A DNA stretch of 64,000 nt, taken from the NCBI GenBank assembly GCA_001275005.1, contig JWZX01003001.1, forward strand, positions 1 to 64,000, in the 5' to 3' direction. A program made the translations under genes and the position numbers. Positions 52,553 through 61,914 of the stretch are shown piece after piece. How positions within the stretch are numbered: the first letter of the stretch is position 1; each line of letters opens with the position of its first letter. The DNA is from Chrysochromulina tobinii. Its lineage: Eukaryota > Haptophyta > Prymnesiales > Chrysochromulinaceae. The notes under the pieces are model-generated. The model worked only from the letters and a program-made list of their open reading frames with translations, ran no database searches and was not told where the DNA came from.

Positions 52553-55431
52553 TCACTTGCCTTCCGCCTCGACGATGGCCTTCATCGTGTCGCCTGGCAG
52601 CGAGCACCAGTAGCATTGCTGGCCGCCGGTGCCCGAGCGTGTGCGCACGAGGTGGTGATCGAGGAACTCGGCGATGTGTTTCTTGAGTGCGACCTGCACG
52701 ACGCGGCGATGATTGGGAATCCGAGGCGAGCAGAGGCGATCAGAGGCGATCAGAGGACATCATAGGCCATCCGAGGCCATCAGAAGCAGTTAGGTGGCAG
52801 GTAGGTGGCAGTTAGGTGGCAGTGCACACCTCATTGCTCGTGGCGTACACGGCGCGTGAGCGCTTATAGAGCTCCTCGAAGGAAAGTCCGGGCGCCTTCG
52901 GGTGTTCGAGCTGGAACGTGAGCAGGAGCGTGAACACCTTGCGGGCGTTACTCGTGAGCGCATCGAGCACAATCTGGGCCGATCTCCCCTCGGTGCCTAC
53001 TGCTGAGTCGAAGAGGCTGCCTAGCAGCTCGTGGATCGAGTCGACCGCCTCATGAGCGTAGGAGAGGCCGGTCGGTGCCTCGACCCACGCCCAGTTGAAC
53101 GCGCGCGCCTTGCGGGAGTCCCAGAGCGACGCCGCGTACCGATGGGAGCATGAGGCGATCACATGCACCTGAGGGGAGGGAGAGGCGCCGTGGTGAGCAC
53201 TGGCATGCACTTGCATGCACTTGCATGATGGGAGCATGCGATCACATGCACCTGTGGGATCGAGGCGATAGATGCATGCAGGATGCACAGGTGCATGCAT
53301 CCGAGTGCATGCATGCAGAGCACAGCGGGATCGAGGCGATGGGAGCATGAGGCGATCACGTGCACCTGTGGGATCGAGGCGATGGATGCCAGGAGAGCTT
53401 GCGCTTCGTCACTTCGCATTGCTGGGCCATCGATGGAGTGCACCACTATGTAGACGTGCGACGGCAGTGTACTCGCCGCCGCGCGACGGTGCGCGAGCGA
53501 GCCCGCGGCCGCGGCCGCCGCGACGCGTGCACCGCCCACCCCACCCGCGCCGCCGTACCCGCCGTACTCGACAAGGTCGAAGGCGTTCGGCGACACGAGA
53601 TGGCTCGGTGCCGGAGCACTGCGCAGCCGGCGGCAGACCCCCAGCCGTTGGGCAGGGGAAGGCTCCAAGTACTCGTCCATTCGCCTCGACCCGGACGGAG
53701 CGCCGTCTCGAGCGCCCGCCGAGCCCGGCGCCTGCTCACGGCTCGCGAGGACGCGCAGGTGCTCACGACGACGCTTGCGCGAGTCGGGCCCATCGGCGAC
53801 GCGTCCGGTGATCGACTCCCCCGGGCCTGCGTCCTCAGAGGCGATCAGAGGCGATCAGAGGCGATCAGAGGCGATCAGAGGCGATCAGAGGCGATCAGAG
53901 GCGATCAGAGGCAATCAGAGGCAATCAGAGGCGATCAGAGGCAATCAGAGGCGATCAGAGGCGATCAGAGACGATAAGAGGCGATCAGAGGCGATCAGAG
54001 GCGATCAGAGGCGATCAGAGACGATCACTCAGCAGCGATCACCCAGCGGCACTCAGATGCAATCAGCGGCTGCCCACCTGAGTAATGCTCCGAGTCCGCG
54101 AGCTTACGAAGTTGACGAAGCACGCGCCGCTCGCGTACCGACGGTGAAGGCGCGACAGATTCCACACGGACGGCCGCCTCCGCCGCCGCCTCGGCCGCCG
54201 CCTCGGCCTCCGCCTCCGCCTCCGCCTCCACCTCGGCGTCCACCTCGCTGAGATCAAAGCGAGCACCGGGCGCCGCCATGGGCGCCGCCGCTCCCGCCGC
54301 CGCCGCCGTGGGCGCCGCAGGAGTGACCGAAGCGAATGTGGCGCCGGGTGCGGCGCCGTTGTGAGCGCCCGCGGCCGAGGCGGGCGCCGAGGCGGGCGCC
54401 TCCTTCGCGGTAGCTGTGAGTGACAAGGTGCGCATCCCAACGTTCGCAGGGGTGGCGACTGGCGGCGCGGCCATCTCCTCGGCCATATTCTCCGCCATAT
54501 TCTCCGCCATCTCCTCCGCCATCTCCTCCGCCATCTCCTCCGCCATCTTATCGGCGGTTACGCCTCGGATGCCGTTGAGAGCTGGAGCATTCACATTCAC
54601 ACCCGCGCCGCCTCCTGTGCTCGCTTCGGCGGCGCCGGCGCCTGCCCCCGACGCGGAGCCGTCTGCCCCGGCGCTCGCCACACCGGCTGGAGCGTCTGCC
54701 CGAGCCTCGGCTGCGCCGAGCGGCGTCGGAGGAACATAAGCGAGTGCGGGCGGCAGATTTGGGCGGCCGGCGGCGGTCGGGAGGAGGCGCAGAAAGTGCT
54801 GCAGCCCCACGCCCTGCGGCGCGGCTGGCGCAGCCGGCGGCGCGGCGGCCGTCCGGAAGGCCTGCCGCACCTGATTGCACAGCGCGCGCGTCGTACCCGT
54901 CGGCGTGGCAGGAGTCTTGAGCACCTGAGTCAGGAGCAAGACCAGCAGCTCGCGCAGTCGTGCGCCGCTCGTGTAGCCCTGGAGCACAAGCACCGGCGTC
55001 TCCGGACCGTCGAGGCCGGACGCAAAGTCCTCGAGCAGCTCCTTTTTCGAGCCGAAACCGTGCAGCAAGAGCGAGAATCCGCCGTGCAGCATCGCAAGCC
55101 ACTCCGGGTAGCTGCGCGCATGGCGTTCGCGCGTCTCCGCCGGGAGCGAGGAGGGGCGGCGCAGCAGTTCGTGCACCGCACTTGCCAGCTCCTGCGGGCC
55201 GCCGCCGGGAAGATCGCACAGGCGCTTTTTATTGGCCGCCAGCCGCTGAGCCCTCCGTGGGTTGCGCTGCGCCGCAAAGTAGGCATTCGCCACCCGTACC
55301 GCATTAGTGCCGTCGTCCTGCTCGTCGTCCTCGTCGTCTTCGTCGGCTTCGTCCAGCAGGTCCTCGTCGGCGTCGTCCTCGTCGTCACGCTCTTCCACCT
55401 CGTCGGCTCGCTCCTCATCGTCGTCGGACAT
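52553..55431 (-). CDS. ORC2: Origin recognition complex subunit 2
   Basis: Exons 55431-54078, 53826-53366, 53168-52830 and 52693-52553 (minus strand) encode 764 residues. ORC2 is part of the complex that marks replication origins and loads the MCM helicase. An acidic Asp/Glu N-terminus (about 1-40) is followed by the ORC2 core start: WLAMLHGGFSLLLHGFGSKKELLEDF. Low-complexity insertions (Ala-rich, AEEMAEEM, Glu/Ala) occupy about 225-450. The core resumes with HVYIVVHSIDGPAM, SIPQ-VHVIASCSHRYAASLWD and FNWAWVEAPT. The last exon gives the C-terminal winged helix (VALKKHIAEFLDHHLVRTRSGTGG), matching the family's ...FLDHKLIRTKKG end. All four exons join in frame at GT-AG ends. The insert makes it longer than usual. 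Confidence 0.9.
52694..52829 (-). other. ORC2 intron 3
   Basis: 136-nt phase-0 intron, GTGTGCACTGCC...GTCGTGCAG, with sense-strand TCTGATCGCCTC/TCTGATGGCCTC units. The next exon starts GTCGCACTC, similar to the intron start. Confidence 0.8.
53169..53365 (-). other. ORC2 intron 2 with three copies of the exon 3 start
   Basis: 197-nt phase-0 intron. Its first 29 nt (GTGCACGTGATCGCCTCA...) match the first 29 nt of exon 3 at 28 positions. A middle copy, preceded by ATCGCCTCGATCCCACAG exactly like the upstream exon end, lies at about 53230-53270. CATGCAAGTG repeats fill the rest. Confidence 0.85.
53827..54077 (-). other. ORC2 intron 1, (CTGATCGCCT)n
   Basis: 251-nt phase-1 intron, GTGGGCAGCC...GACGCAG. 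It is almost entirely about 20 copies of the sense-strand decamer CTGATCGCCT with CTGATTGCCT variants. Confidence 0.85.
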
Positions 55432-55683
55432 GGTTTCGCGCGCCCGCGGTCAGCGAGTTTCGTCGAAGAGGGCAAACGACTGGGCTAACAAATGTTCTGA
55501 AAAGACGACTGGTGACCCTTGTGAAGCCCGCGGGGGCCCGGATGGGGTATACGCACGCTTCTCGTGGTAGTCGTAGGACCTCCTGGTCTGAAGGCGCCTG
55601 CCTTTTTTGGGATACCGGCACACGTGTCACCACGCCACGCTGCGAGCGCGTGCGCCGCGCATCTCCCACACAACCCGGCGCAC

Positions 55684-58600
55684 ATGTTGCACAGTCCCTC
55701 GGTATCGGAGACCTCTGCTGCGCAGGGCGTGCCCACGCCTGAGCCCAGGGGCGACTCGTCGGGTTCGATGCAGGACCGGGCCGAGGGCGCAGACGCGCAG
55801 CTCAACCTTCTGAAGGCGGAGGCCATCGCGCTCCGTGAGAGCGGCGACAAGATTGGGGCCCTTGCAAAGGTGCGCCAGATCCGGGCGCTCAAGGCGCAGC
55901 AGCAGGCGGACGAGCGGCAAATGGCGTTGGAGCTTGCGCATATGACGGGCCTGGTTTGGGCGCGGGGGCTGCTTGCCAACCCCGAGGAGCGCCGCAAGGT
56001 GAGTGACACGGAGTTCAGGCGGCAGGACGTGGATAACAATGGCGTGCTCGACAAGAGCGAGGCGCTCACGGTGGTCGAGCGCATGTGCACAAAGTTCGGG
56101 TTGACGTTGCCCAAGAAAGAGAAGATCAGCGAGCTCTTCAGCCTGTGCGACAAGAACGGCGACGGCGTCATCCAGATCGCCGAATTCCGCAACTACTTCC
56201 GCGTCGTGCTCGAGAGCTGTGTGGGCAAGGCCGAGAGCGAGCTGGCGGCGCGGTACAATGTGGAGCCGGGGGTGGTGGCGGCATTGACGCCTTTGGCGGC
56301 GGGCACGCTCAATCCCGCGGCCGAGGGCCTCACCATCGGCGTGCCGATGACATTTCCCCGAAAAGACGTGTCGCCGGCGACGACGAGCGTGCGCTCCACC
56401 CCTCCTTCGAGCAGCAAAGGCTCCACGCCCCCTTCGAGCAGCAGAGGTGGAAGCTCGAGGATCCATGGGGAGTCGTCCAGCAACGCAGCATCCAGCAAAC
56501 TCAGCAAGGCGGTATTCAGCAAGGCGTCGCCCCTCGAGAAGGTGCACGCGATGCGCCTGACGGCAGGTAGTCCAACGTCCGCGAGTGAGGTCGCACCCGG
56601 GTCGCCAACAACCCCTAACACCCAACAATCCCCTGTGAGCGGCGGTAAGGGGCTCTTGGGGCCTCAAACTCCCATCGACAACAGCGGCTCCCTCGCAACG
56701 GCATCTTCATTGGAGATCCTGATGGTCGAGCAGCGGCTTGCGACGCCAAGCGGGCCGAAGCCTTTCCCCTCCCATTCAGCGGCCGCGCCCTCTGCTCTCT
56801 TGGCCACGCCGCCGGCCGCGCCCTCTGCTTTCTCGGAGACGCCGTCAGCCGCGCCTCCCTCGGATGCACAGCCCGCGACGGCGACGCGAAGCTTCCCGAA
56901 GCCGCAGTCGACAATGTCGTTCCGTGAAGTCGCTCAGCTCAAAGGGATTGAATGGGTGCGCGCCCTCCTCGTCTCAGCTGAGGTCCGCCGCGCGCTCTGC
57001 AACGCGGAGTTCTCGGCGGCCGACCGATTTCAGAATGGGGCGCTTGATCGTGCGGAAGCGCTCGAGTGCGTGAAGCGCACGTGCGAGCGGTTCGAGGTCA
57101 GGCTGCCCTCAGCCGATAAGTGCGGCGAGTTCTATGACGCGTGCGACACCTCGCGTGACGGCAGCATTCAGCCGAACGAGGTGCGTTGTGCGCCATCTGA
57201 CTGCATCGCGCGCCCTCTCTGCATGTACCCTGCGCCGTCGCCCTGCGCACTCATCTATTCTTGCCCCTGCCTCTTCAGCAGTCCCCCCCCTCACTTCCCC
57301 TCAAACCTTCCCACATCCACCCACGCCCCCTTCGTTTGGCGGCAGTTCTACGTCTTTTTCGTCACGCTGCTCGAGGCGTGCGTAAACCAGTCTGAGAACG
57401 ACCATCTGGCTGAGAAGGCCTCGAGAGGAACAACAGGAGACCTCGAGCATATTCTGAGCCAGAAGGACGTCGAACCCTCCTCCGCGCTCAAGGCGAAGCA
57501 GCAGGCGGACGAGCGGCAAATGGCGTTGGAGCTTGCGCATATGACGGGCCTAGTTTGGGCGCGGGGGCTGCTTGCCAACCCCGAGGAGCGCCGCGAGGTG
57601 AGTGACACGGAGTTCGGGCGGCAGGACGTGGATAACAATGGCGTGCTCGACAAGAGCGAGGCGCTCACGGTGGTCGAGCGCATGTGCACAAAGTTCGGGT
57701 TGACGCTGCCCAAGAAAGAGAAGATCAGCGAGCTCTTCAGCCTGTGCGACAAGAACGGCGACGGCGTCATCCAGATCGCCGAATTCCGCAACTACTTCCG
57801 CATCGTGCTCGAGAGCTGTGTGGGCAAGGCCGAGAGCGAACCTGGCTACGCGACCTCGTCCGACTCCCTGCCGCCCCCAGACTCCGACGTCATGGCAACC
57901 CAAATTAGGTTGCCGCCACCAGAATCCGACCTCCGCGGCGCGGGCGGCGACAAAGTGCCGCCGTTGCCGCCGCCGATGGCGACGCCCCCGTCGTCGAAGG
58001 TAGGAGCAGTGCCGCTTTCGTCCTCGTCATCAACTTCATCGACCTTTTACGGCTCTCTACTCTCCAAGAAGCCGGTCCAAATGGCCCTGGGCTTCCCACG
58101 CCAGACCCATGATCCGCAAAAGCGAGAATTTCTCGTCAATCGCAAGCTGATGGCGGGCTTCAACACGTGGCGCACCGCCGTCGCCACCTTCCTCGAGATA
58201 ATCCAGCTCACGGTGGGCCACTGGCGCGGCCAAGAGATGATGCGCGGTTGGAACCGATGGCAGATCCGGCGAGATGACACTTTCCGGTTGCGCGCTTGGC
58301 TCGAGCAAGCGCTGCGTATGGCGCTCGCCGTCGCCGCGGCGCGCGGTTGGCGAGGCTGGCTTGCAATGCTCGAAATACAGCAAGAATATCAGTGCTTGAT
58401 GCGGTATAGCCTGGCCCGCTTCATGGACGCTCGTGCGCCGTGCGCACTCGCCTCATGGAAGCACGCGCTTCAGGTCGAGGCAAACCAGCGGCGACTCGCC
58501 AACGCTATGGCAACCGCCCTCAAACACATGCTGCAAAGACGGCACTCACTGGGTTTGAATACATGGATCATGAACGTCGAGAGGCGCACGCAGTACAAGG

Positions 58601-61299
58601 CGGCGCTCCACCGCGGGATCTTTCACCTGAAGAAACGCTGCGAGAGCCGCGGCTGGAACGGGTGGGTCGAAGCGACCGAGGGTCGTCGGATGTGGGCGAC
58701 GCGGCTGCGCTCCGTGCTGCGCACGTTCTCTCTGTCCAAAACGTGGCGCTGCTGGAACCGTTGGAAGGTGGCGACGGCGCTGCGGGCCAAAAAGGCACGC
58801 ACCGACGGGCGTGCGCGTCACGTGCAGCGTCGTATATTTGAACGCAGGATCCTGCTTGCGTGGAACACGTGGGCCGAGCTGCACGAGGAGCGTCTCAAGA
58901 CGTCCGAGGTGCTCGAGCGCGGCCTGAATTTCCTCCTGAAATGGAAGCTGCCTTCCAGGTGCTTGAACACGTGGGCCGATGCGTCGCGCGTGCAGATGCA
59001 CACGACCATGCTGTTCACGCGGGGTATGAGCTGGATAAGGAATACCAGCGGCTCGCGCGCATTCGCAGCTTGGAAGTTCGCAGTCCATCTCGCCTCTGCA
59101 AAGGCGCGCGCCGGCGCAAAGCAGTCGCGTGCCATCAAACGCCTCGCGAGCTTACATGTGGCGCGCGGCTTTGGTGCTTGGTGGGAGATGGTGGAGATTG
59201 CAGCGGCTATGACACGCGCGTCGCGTCGCGTCTTGAGCCTCTGGGCACAGCGCCACGGCGGGCGGGCGTGGGGCGCCTGGCTGGAGATGCTCGAGCTACG
59301 CGTCGCGTTTGAGAAGCAACTCGGCGTCGCGAGCCGTGTGCTGCTCCGTCGCAAGCTCAGCATTCGGCTAGGGCTGTGGAAGGTCCACCGCTGGGCACGG
59401 CGCGTGGTGCTGCGTGGCGTGAGGCACCTGGCCAGCCGGCAGAAGCGCCGCTCGATGAGCGTATGGCGCGCAATTTGCCACGGACAAATCGGTCATAAGG
59501 CGGCGCTGCTTCGCGCGGAGGAATACGGCTTGAGGACTTTCATGACGAGCGGCAGTTTCGGTACCACGGGCTCGACTAGGCTGCGCCACTGGCGCAACCA
59601 GGAGCTCTCACGCGGATGGATAACGTGGATGGTGCTCCGCGCCAAGATGACGTCGGCACAGGAGCAAGCCTCACGCTCGTTAGCGCACAGGCGCCGTTCC
59701 GCCTTAGCGTTCGGCTGGACCACGTGGGCCGCTGCGAGCGCCGACGGCTACGCGCGCCGGATGACCGAAACGAAGGCCAACTGCGTGCGGATGCTTCATA
59801 TGCTGCGCGTGGGGCGCGCGTTTGGCGAGTGGGAGCTCAACTTTATCTCGAACCGCATTCTACTCGACAATGTGGCGCAGTCAATGAGCCGATTGCGCTT
59901 CAATGAGCTCTCGCGCGCGTGGCGGATGTTGGCCGGGGAGGTGGCGGAGCGCGGCGGCCGTCACGAGGCTATGATTGAACGCTCCGTCGCCTTCCTGAAG
60001 AAAAACGATACGGCACGTGCATGGAGCTTGTGGCATGCCGTGTGGCGGGAACTCGCGGCGCAATCTGAGGCGATGCGACGAGGCGCGGGCCACTTTATCC
60101 ACGGCAATCGTGCACTCTGCTGGAACGCATGGATCGACTTTGGCGCCGCTCGTGGGCGCAATACGCGGCTGCTGCTGCGAGGGGTGTTCTTCTCGATGAA
60201 GTCGCTGCAGGCCTTTGGGTTTTGTTGCTGGCGCGACTTCGTCGCGCTCGAACAGGGGCGACGCACCAAAACACGCCGGATGACGCATGCCATCCGCAAC
60301 ATTAATACACGGCGCCGATATGGGATCGCATGGACTTGTTGGGTGACAAGGTGCGAGAAGCGCTTCTCCGACAGGCGGCGCATCCGACAGGCTGTGGGCC
60401 ATTTCGCCAGTCGACGGCTCTCACGAGCTTGGGTGACGTGGGTGCCGCAGTCTGAGGAGCGCAAGCGCCACATCCTCCACCTACGTAACGCCCTCCGCTT
60501 TATGGTGCGCAACTACAAGTCTCAAGCGCTCAAAGGATGGCGTGCCACGCACGCCTTTTTGAACGCGACGCGCGAAAAGAATGAGGACATCGTGCGCTCC
60601 ATTGTTCGCATGATCAAGCGTGGCAGTCTGCACCGCGGCTGGTGCACCTGGCATGCCATCTGGAAGGAGCGCGAGTGCATGCGACTTGGTACCAAGCTGA
60701 GCCTGGGGCATGCACGCTATCGGCTGTTGTCCAAAGTGTACGTGGCATGGCGGATGCATGCGGCCGAGATGCAAGCCGCCATTGACTTCGCCGCGATGCA
60801 ATTCTCTCATGTCGTGGTCGTGCGCCCGCAATTGGCATCGTCACCCGGCGCGGCGCTTGCCCAAAACGGCGCGAAGCGCCAGCCAGGCACGCCTACGCCA
60901 GCCGTGCAACGGCTGTGGAAGTGCAGCGAGACGGCACAGCACGACTACGCCCTGCTGCACGCGGCACAGGAGGGCCACCTGGCGACCGTGCGCGTGCTCA
61001 CAAACCGAGGCGCGCGCGTGTGTGTACGCGACGGCAAGGACCAGCGCAACGCACTGCACATTGCTTGCTTTGAAGGCTTCCTCGACATTGTGCGCGTGCT
61101 GCTCGAGGTCGGGGACGTTGATGATTTCCTCGAGGCTCGAGATTTGGGCGGGAACACTGCCTACATGCTCGCGTGCATGCGAGGATATTTGACGATCATG
61201 CGCGTGCTGAAGGAGGCAGGTGCTGACGAGCGCGCTGAGGAGCACGATGGAACACGGGCGAACCGTTCGTACCCGCGCCCTTCGAGCCGCGTGCAGTGA
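55684..61299 (+). CDS. EF-hand / Sfi1-like Trp repeat / ankyrin protein
   Basis: From ATG 55684, with an intron at 57181-57345, 1816 residues. Three EF-hand-pair modules occupy about 70-188, 410-515 and 545-663 (DVDNNGVLDKSEA, DKNGDGVIQIAEF); the outer two are almost identical. About 25 helical repeats with a W-x-x-W or single-W core (RGWNRWQ, RGWNGWVE, LAWNTWAE) spaced about 33-37 residues fill about 768-1645. This is the pattern of Sfi1-type centrin-binding rods. Two to three ankyrin repeats end the protein (LLHAAQEGHLATV, NALHIACFEGFLDIV). Sfi1 with the EF-hand protein centrin forms basal-body and spindle-pole filaments, so a flagellar or centriolar role is likely. EF-hands fused in cis are unusual. 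The 165-nt intron has no stop, so retention would leave the frame intact. Confidence 0.82.
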   Translation: MLHSPSVSETSAAQGVPTPEPRGDSSGSMQDRAEGADAQLNLLKAEAIALRESGDKIGALAKVRQIRALKAQQQADERQMALELAHMTGLVWARGLLANPEERRKVSDTEFRRQDVDNNGVLDKSEALTVVERMCTKFGLTLPKKEKISELFSLCDKNGDGVIQIAEFRNYFRVVLESCVGKAESELAARYNVEPGVVAALTPLAAGTLNPAAEGLTIGVPMTFPRKDVSPATTSVRSTPPSSSKGSTPPSSSRGGSSRIHGESSSNAASSKLSKAVFSKASPLEKVHAMRLTAGSPTSASEVAPGSPTTPNTQQSPVSGGKGLLGPQTPIDNSGSLATASSLEILMVEQRLATPSGPKPFPSHSAAAPSALLATPPAAPSAFSETPSAAPPSDAQPATATRSFPKPQSTMSFREVAQLKGIEWVRALLVSAEVRRALCNAEFSAADRFQNGALDRAEALECVKRTCERFEVRLPSADKCGEFYDACDTSRDGSIQPNEVRCAPSDCIARPLCMYPAPSPCALIYSCPCLFSSPPPHFPSNLPTSTHAPFVWRQFYVFFVTLLEACVNQSENDHLAEKASRGTTGDLEHILSQKDVEPSSALKAKQQADERQMALELAHMTGLVWARGLLANPEERREVSDTEFGRQDVDNNGVLDKSEALTVVERMCTKFGLTLPKKEKISELFSLCDKNGDGVIQIAEFRNYFRIVLESCVGKAESEPGYATSSDSLPPPDSDVMATQIRLPPPESDLRGAGGDKVPPLPPPMATPPSSKVGAVPLSSSSSTSSTFYGSLLSKKPVQMALGFPRQTHDPQKREFLVNRKLMAGFNTWRTAVATFLEIIQLTVGHWRGQEMMRGWNRWQIRRDDTFRLRAWLEQALRMALAVAAARGWRGWLAMLEIQQEYQCLMRYSLARFMDARAPCALASWKHALQVEANQRRLANAMATALKHMLQRRHSLGLNTWIMNVERRTQYKAALHRGIFHLKKRCESRGWNGWVEATEGRRMWATRLRSVLRTFSLSKTWRCWNRWKVATALRAKKARTDGRARHVQRRIFERRILLAWNTWAELHEERLKTSEVLERGLNFLLKWKLPSRCLNTWADASRVQMHTTMLFTRGMSWIRNTSGSRAFAAWKFAVHLASAKARAGAKQSRAIKRLASLHVARGFGAWWEMVEIAAAMTRASRRVLSLWAQRHGGRAWGAWLEMLELRVAFEKQLGVASRVLLRRKLSIRLGLWKVHRWARRVVLRGVRHLASRQKRRSMSVWRAICHGQIGHKAALLRAEEYGLRTFMTSGSFGTTGSTRLRHWRNQELSRGWITWMVLRAKMTSAQEQASRSLAHRRRSALAFGWTTWAAASADGYARRMTETKANCVRMLHMLRVGRAFGEWELNFISNRILLDNVAQSMSRLRFNELSRAWRMLAGEVAERGGRHEAMIERSVAFLKKNDTARAWSLWHAVWRELAAQSEAMRRGAGHFIHGNRALCWNAWIDFGAARGRNTRLLLRGVFFSMKSLQAFGFCCWRDFVALEQGRRTKTRRMTHAIRNINTRRRYGIAWTCWVTRCEKRFSDRRRIRQAVGHFASRRLSRAWVTWVPQSEERKRHILHLRNALRFMVRNYKSQALKGWRATHAFLNATREKNEDIVRSIVRMIKRGSLHRGWCTWHAIWKERECMRLGTKLSLGHARYRLLSKVYVAWRMHAAEMQAAIDFAAMQFSHVVVVRPQLASSPGAALAQNGAKRQPGTPTPAVQRLWKCSETAQHDYALLHAAQEGHLATVRVLTNRGARVCVRDGKDQRNALHIACFEGFLDIVRVLLEVGDVDDFLEARDLGGNTAYMLACMRGYLTIMRVLKEAGADERAEEHDGTRANRSYPRPSSRVQ
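55885..56240 (+). repeat. 356-bp EF-hand module, copy 1
   Basis: Equal in length to 57484-57839 with only about six differences. Both contain an in-frame AG-GTGAGT (consensus donor) that must be ignored for the reading frame to hold. Confidence 0.92.
57181..57345 (+). other. EF-hand/Sfi1 gene intron
   Basis: 165-nt phase-0 intron, GTGCGTTGTG...TGGCGGCAG, with a C/T-rich 3' half. Splicing joins IQPNE to FYVFFVTLLEACV and completes an EF-hand pair, matching the other modules. Confidence 0.8.
57484..57839 (+). repeat. 356-bp EF-hand module, copy 2
   Basis: Near-identical copy of 55885-56240, separated from it by a diverged EF module. This indicates recent duplication or gene conversion. Confidence 0.92.
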
Positions 61300-61914
61300 G
61301 ATATGATGCAGCGACGGTGGCATGGTCCATGTGCATGCGATGGTTGGCATGATCGGTTCGGTTGGAGGGCGGCGCGTGGAGGGCGGCGCGGGCTAGCCCC
61401 CCTAGGGCCGGTTGACTGATCGGTTCCGGCCCGGACCAGTGTGATCGGGGGCTCCGGGCGCTGTTTCGGTTGTACAACATTTTACACTGTGGGTTCCACC
61501 TGATGTCGTGCTGTGTCCGTTCCCGGCACCGCGCACGCGAATGCCAAGGCGAACGGCACGCCGGAGGTCCCGAGGACACGCGACGAGTCGATCCCCCCGC
61601 CCGCGCGCGCACGGCACTTCGCGACCGCACAGCTTCCGAAATTGACCTATGACCTCCCGCGCTGGCGCCACCGCCCACCGGCTCCGCAGCCTCGGCCTCC
61701 GCCAGTTCGGTTATCTCGGAGTGCCCCTCCGGCGCGCGTTCGGCTTAGCGTTTCCCGTTCTAGACCGTCAGACGCGAGACGCTGTGCCCCGTTGCCGTTC
61801 TAGCGGCAACACACACGCGCCCGCAGAGTGCACATACCACTTTTCATGCATCATGGTCATCTGTCGCGTACCTTGTCGACTTGTTTGCCGCACAACCCAA
61901 AATTGGCAAGGGCA
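61300..61914. other. Intergenic between convergent genes, no gene seen
   Basis: GC-rich in the middle (61.5-61.8 kb). Short frames only. Confidence 0.5.

Noticed and set aside
52812-52829. ORC2 ending at the TAA near 52812
   Set aside because: Reading on into the intron gives only VCTAT; splicing to 52693 adds the conserved winged-helix end, so the stop at 52553 is preferred.
53827-54077. CRISPR-like array of regularly spaced repeats
   Set aside because: There are no distinct spacers; it is a plain decamer tandem repeat inside an ORC2 intron.
54796-55488. 230-codon plus-strand frame with a hydrophobic Val-rich end
   Set aside because: Antisense of the acidic ORC2 N-terminus (GAC/GAG codons read as GTC/CTC); not a membrane protein.
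57181-57345. In-frame Cys/Pro-rich insertion in the EF-hand protein
   Set aside because: GT-AG bounded with a pyrimidine-rich 3' half, and its removal restores an EF-hand module matching the other copies; treated as an intron.
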